32,684 bases of DNA. Source: Clostridia bacterium. GTDB lineage: Bacteria; Bacillota; Clostridia; Christensenellales; CAG-138. A program made the position numbers and the translations under genes. Below, in pieces: positions 30,649-32,684 of this stretch. The DNA lies in assembly GCA_017509785.1 (NCBI GenBank), contig JAFWOT010000007.1, forward strand, positions 1-32,684. The letters are read 5' to 3'. Numbering within the stretch: position 1 is the stretch's first letter; every line of letters begins with the position of its first letter. The notes under the pieces are model-generated. The model ran no database searches and was not told the DNA's origin. It worked only from the letters and a program-made list of their open reading frames with translations.

Positions 30649-31752
30649 ATGAAAAGACTGATATTGGTCCTCGCGGCGCTGACGCTGCTCGTTTCCGTCT
30701 GCCCCGTTTTTGCGGAGCAGGTACGCTTTGATAAGGCTCTGGATTATTCCGCTCCCGAAAACTGGGCGTATTACGCCGAGGGCGAGGATAAGCCCGCCGA
30801 CCTCTTCTTCATCTGCCCCACGGTGGATACGAGGAGCGAATCGAATACGGAGGACATGAACGAGAAGTATAAGGCAATGTTCATGAGCGCGACCGACGCC
30901 GAGAAGGGCATCTATTCCGATACCTGCCGGGTGTTCGCCCCGTATTACAGGCAGATGTCCATAAACGCCTACACCCTCCCCGAGGAGGGGTTTGACCTTG
31001 CGAGGGACAACGCGTATCTCGATATCTCCGCGGCGTTCCGCTATTATCTCGATAAAGAGAACGGCGGCAGGCCGATAATACTCGCCGGCTTCTCGCAGGG
31101 CGCGCAGATGTGCATAGAGCTTCTGAAGGAGTATTTCGGCTCCTCGGCGGAAGGGAAGGCGCTGATGAAGAGGCTCGTCGCCGTCTACGCCATAGGCTGG
31201 AGGATCACCGACGAGGACGTGAAGGAGTTCCCGCAGATAGTCCCCGCCTCGGGCGAGGAGGATTTCGGCACGGTCGTCTGCTATGAGTGCGAGGACGGTT
31301 CCGTCACGGGCTCCATAATTATACCGGAGGGCGTGAAGACCCGCTCCATCAACCCCCTCAACTGGAGGACCGACGGCGAGAAGGCGGACAGCTCCCTCAA
31401 TCTGGGCGCGCTCTTCTCCGAGGAGGATGGCCCCATCCCCGGCTTCTGCGGGGCGTATATCGACGAAAACCGCGGCTCGCTCGTGATACCCGAGGTCAGC
31501 ACGGAGGATTACCCCAAGGTGCTCGATGTGTTCCCCGACGGCTGCTTCCATCTCTACGATAATATGTTCTTCTATACGAACCTCAAGCAGAACGTCGCAA
31601 AGCGCACCGAAGCGTACCTCGCCGCCCGCGAAAGCGCTTCCGTGCGCCCCGGCGCGTTCCTCATACCGATAGGGGCGGCGGTGCTCGTCGCCTGCATCGT
31701 GCTTGCGATAGTGAACAACCGGCGCCCGAAGGAGAAAGGGCAGGCGGCATAA
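30649..31752 (+). CDS. DUF3089 lipase/esterase-like protein, secreted and membrane-anchored
   Basis: 367 residues. A signal peptide (1-22) precedes an alpha/beta-hydrolase domain of the DUF3089 type: DLFFICPTVDT (51-61), FAPYYRQM, and the nucleophile elbow AGFSQGAQM with Ser149. A late His (CFHLYDNMFFYTNLKQNV) fits the catalytic His position of the family. A C-terminal hydrophobic helix (about 335-357) followed by basic residues should hold it in the membrane, facing out. Substrate unknown; esters are likely. The ATG at 30649 follows GGGAGG; an earlier in-frame ATG at 30541 lies upstream of the promoter. Confidence 0.88.
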   Translation: MKRLILVLAALTLLVSVCPVFAEQVRFDKALDYSAPENWAYYAEGEDKPADLFFICPTVDTRSESNTEDMNEKYKAMFMSATDAEKGIYSDTCRVFAPYYRQMSINAYTLPEEGFDLARDNAYLDISAAFRYYLDKENGGRPIILAGFSQGAQMCIELLKEYFGSSAEGKALMKRLVAVYAIGWRITDEDVKEFPQIVPASGEEDFGTVVCYECEDGSVTGSIIIPEGVKTRSINPLNWRTDGEKADSSLNLGALFSEEDGPIPGFCGAYIDENRGSLVIPEVSTEDYPKVLDVFPDGCFHLYDNMFFYTNLKQNVAKRTEAYLAARESASVRPGAFLIPIGAAVLVACIVLAIVNNRRPKEKGQAA

Positions 31753-31754
31753 AA

Positions 31755-31797
31755 GAAAAAACAGGGGCTCCGCTTTGACGCGGAGCCGCTTTTTTGT
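31755..31797. terminator. Bidirectional intrinsic terminator
   Basis: An 8-bp stem GGCTCCGC / GCGGAGCC with a 6-base loop is followed by GCTTTTTT on the right; As precede it on the left. It separates the convergent DUF3089 and TetR genes. Confidence 0.85.
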
Positions 31798-31852
31798 CTA
31801 AAGAGCTTCGATGTGTATAACGATCGCCGCCCGGGAAGGGTGAAGCGCGGCC

Positions 31853-32401
31853 TTACCTGAACAGCGAAAGACTGCTCCGCACTATCCTTTCGACGAAGGA
31901 GACGACCTCCCCGCGCGGGTACTTGTCGAACCCGTCCACGACGACGCGCATCAGCCCGTTTGAAAGATGCGTGTAGAGCATCTCGAGCTCCGCTTCGGTC
32001 GCCTTCGGGAGCTGCTTTCTCCACGCGGTTATGCCCGGCCCCCTTGCGGATTCCATCATCCGCGGGAGTATGCCCGGGCTCGCCCCGCCGAATATGAGAA
32101 CACGGCAGGCCTCCTCGTGCTGCTCCACCATGCGGTAGATCGCCTCGATTAGGGCGCTCACGCCGAACCCGTCTATGAGCCCGAGCGACCGTTCGAACGC
32201 GTCGAGCAGCTCCCGCTCGATGCTTTCCATCAGGGCGAAGCAGTCGCTGTAATGGGCGTAAAACGTCGCCCGGTTCAGCTCCGCCAGCTCACAGAGCTCC
32301 TTGACGGTGATCCTGTTGACGGGCTTTTCTTTAAGCAGGGTGAGGAACGCCTCCTTTATCGCGCGCTTCGTGTAGCGCACTCTCGCGTCGGTCTTTGCCA
32401 T
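31853..32401 (-). CDS. TetR-family transcriptional regulator
   Basis: 182 residues. The N-terminal HTH (about 10-55: YTKRAIKEAFLTLL, ITVKELCELAELNRATFYAHYSD) is characteristic; the rest is an all-helical ligand-binding and dimer domain of a common Firmicutes subtype. It should act as a repressor released by a small molecule. Ligand and targets unknown. Start behind GGGAGGCAATC. The target may be its own promoter at 32502-32530 or a gene beyond the right edge, where palindromes are seen. Confidence 0.92.
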   Translation of the reverse strand: MAKTDARVRYTKRAIKEAFLTLLKEKPVNRITVKELCELAELNRATFYAHYSDCFALMESIERELLDAFERSLGLIDGFGVSALIEAIYRMVEQHEEACRVLIFGGASPGILPRMMESARGPGITAWRKQLPKATEAELEMLYTHLSNGLMRVVVDGFDKYPRGEVVSFVERIVRSSLSLFR

Positions 32402-32501
32402 GATTGCCTCCCGAATTTCGATTCCGTCAACACCCGGGGCGGAACTGTCGGTTATCTTTCTGCCGCCGGGATATTGTCGGTTGTCTGCCGGTCACGCATC
32501 A

Positions 32502-32530
32502 ATTATACTTGAATCGTGAAAGATAATCAA
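32502..32530 (-). promoter_or_regulatory. Sigma-A promoter of the TetR gene
   Basis: On the minus strand TTGATT (32525-32530), 17 bp and TATAAT (32502-32507). The leader is about 95 bases. The 283 bases from 32402 to the window end hold no gene that I can support. Confidence 0.75.
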
Positions 32531-32616
32531 CAGCTGTATGCATAAAGACTAACTATTAAAAGTCAAGTCTGAATTTGGAAGATGTGTCGGTGTCGTCCTA
32601 CACTCATCGCCGCCCT

Positions 32617-32642
32617 TGACAAACAGCATTCAAATGCTGAAA
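32617..32642 (+). promoter_or_regulatory. -35-like box next to a palindrome at the right edge
   Basis: TTGACA is followed by CAGCATT-CA-AATGCTG, a perfect 7-bp dyad, where a spacer would be. No -10 box is convincing, so this is only a candidate regulated promoter for a gene beyond the edge. Confidence 0.3.
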
Positions 32643-32684
32643 GAAAAGGAAGCGAGGGCGACGGGAGAACAGGAAACAAGGCTC

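Overview
The window looks like a chromosomal segment of a GC-rich, uncultured gut member of the Bacillota (class Clostridia). This rests on strong AGGAGG-type ribosome sites, near-consensus sigma-A promoters with 17-bp spacers, three secreted proteins with type I dockerins, and families common in such genomes (VUT queuosine-precursor transporter, DUF2500, XRE-TPR regulator, 4Fe-4S aldo/keto reductase, DUF2130). No rRNA, tRNA or CRISPR array was recognised. The phylum is an inference.

Layout. 1-4117: a 1357-residue secreted subtilisin-like protease with two InlB-type repeats and a dockerin. 4329-6945: a lipoprotein, then an operon of a DUF2500 zinc-ribbon membrane protein, a conserved unknown protein and a nitrilase-family amidase. 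6948-10945: a MerR-centred divergent locus, with an alpha/beta hydrolase and ferredoxin-type aldo/keto reductase on one side, and MerR, a flavin reductase-like protein and an MmcQ-EVE-like fusion on the other. 11008-12904: a promoter and probable preQ1-I riboswitch in front of a VUT transporter, an SDR and a YunG-like protein. 12959-15682: an M13 metallopeptidase with a tiny membrane protein behind it and an orphan gene ahead of it.

15771-23400 is a visibly AT-richer accessory region that abuts the 3' end of guaA. Sequences resembling the last codons of guaA (Glu-Trp-Glu-stop) recur at 15771 and 21008, and an older diverged copy lies near 15069. Three copies of a GTTATCA/GTTATCA/TGATAAC array lie 80-115 bp from the 15771, 21008 and guaA sites. 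I read this as two or three tandem genomic-island remnants at the guaA 3' end, with no surviving integrase. Cargo: (i) a WYL regulator plus a LOTUS-like/DUF3825 protein; (ii) a four-gene set of a DUF697/YcjF-like membrane protein, a Gly/Ala-rich peptide, a zinc-ribbon peptide and a GIY-YIG nuclease; (iii) an IS1182-type remnant; (iv) an APH-fold kinase with a DUF2442-HTH protein and a frameshifted DUF4160 gene. Cargo (i) and (ii) are the best candidates for an undescribed system.

23387-32401 returns to GC-rich core sequence: a GMP synthetase ATP-pyrophosphatase subunit without its amidotransferase domain, a leucine-rich dockerin protein, an XRE-TPR regulator, a second subtilase with dockerin, a DUF2130 nuclease-like protein, a DUF4234-like membrane protein, a DUF3089 lipase-like protein and a TetR regulator. 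Most of these have their own promoter, and several have a hairpin terminator.
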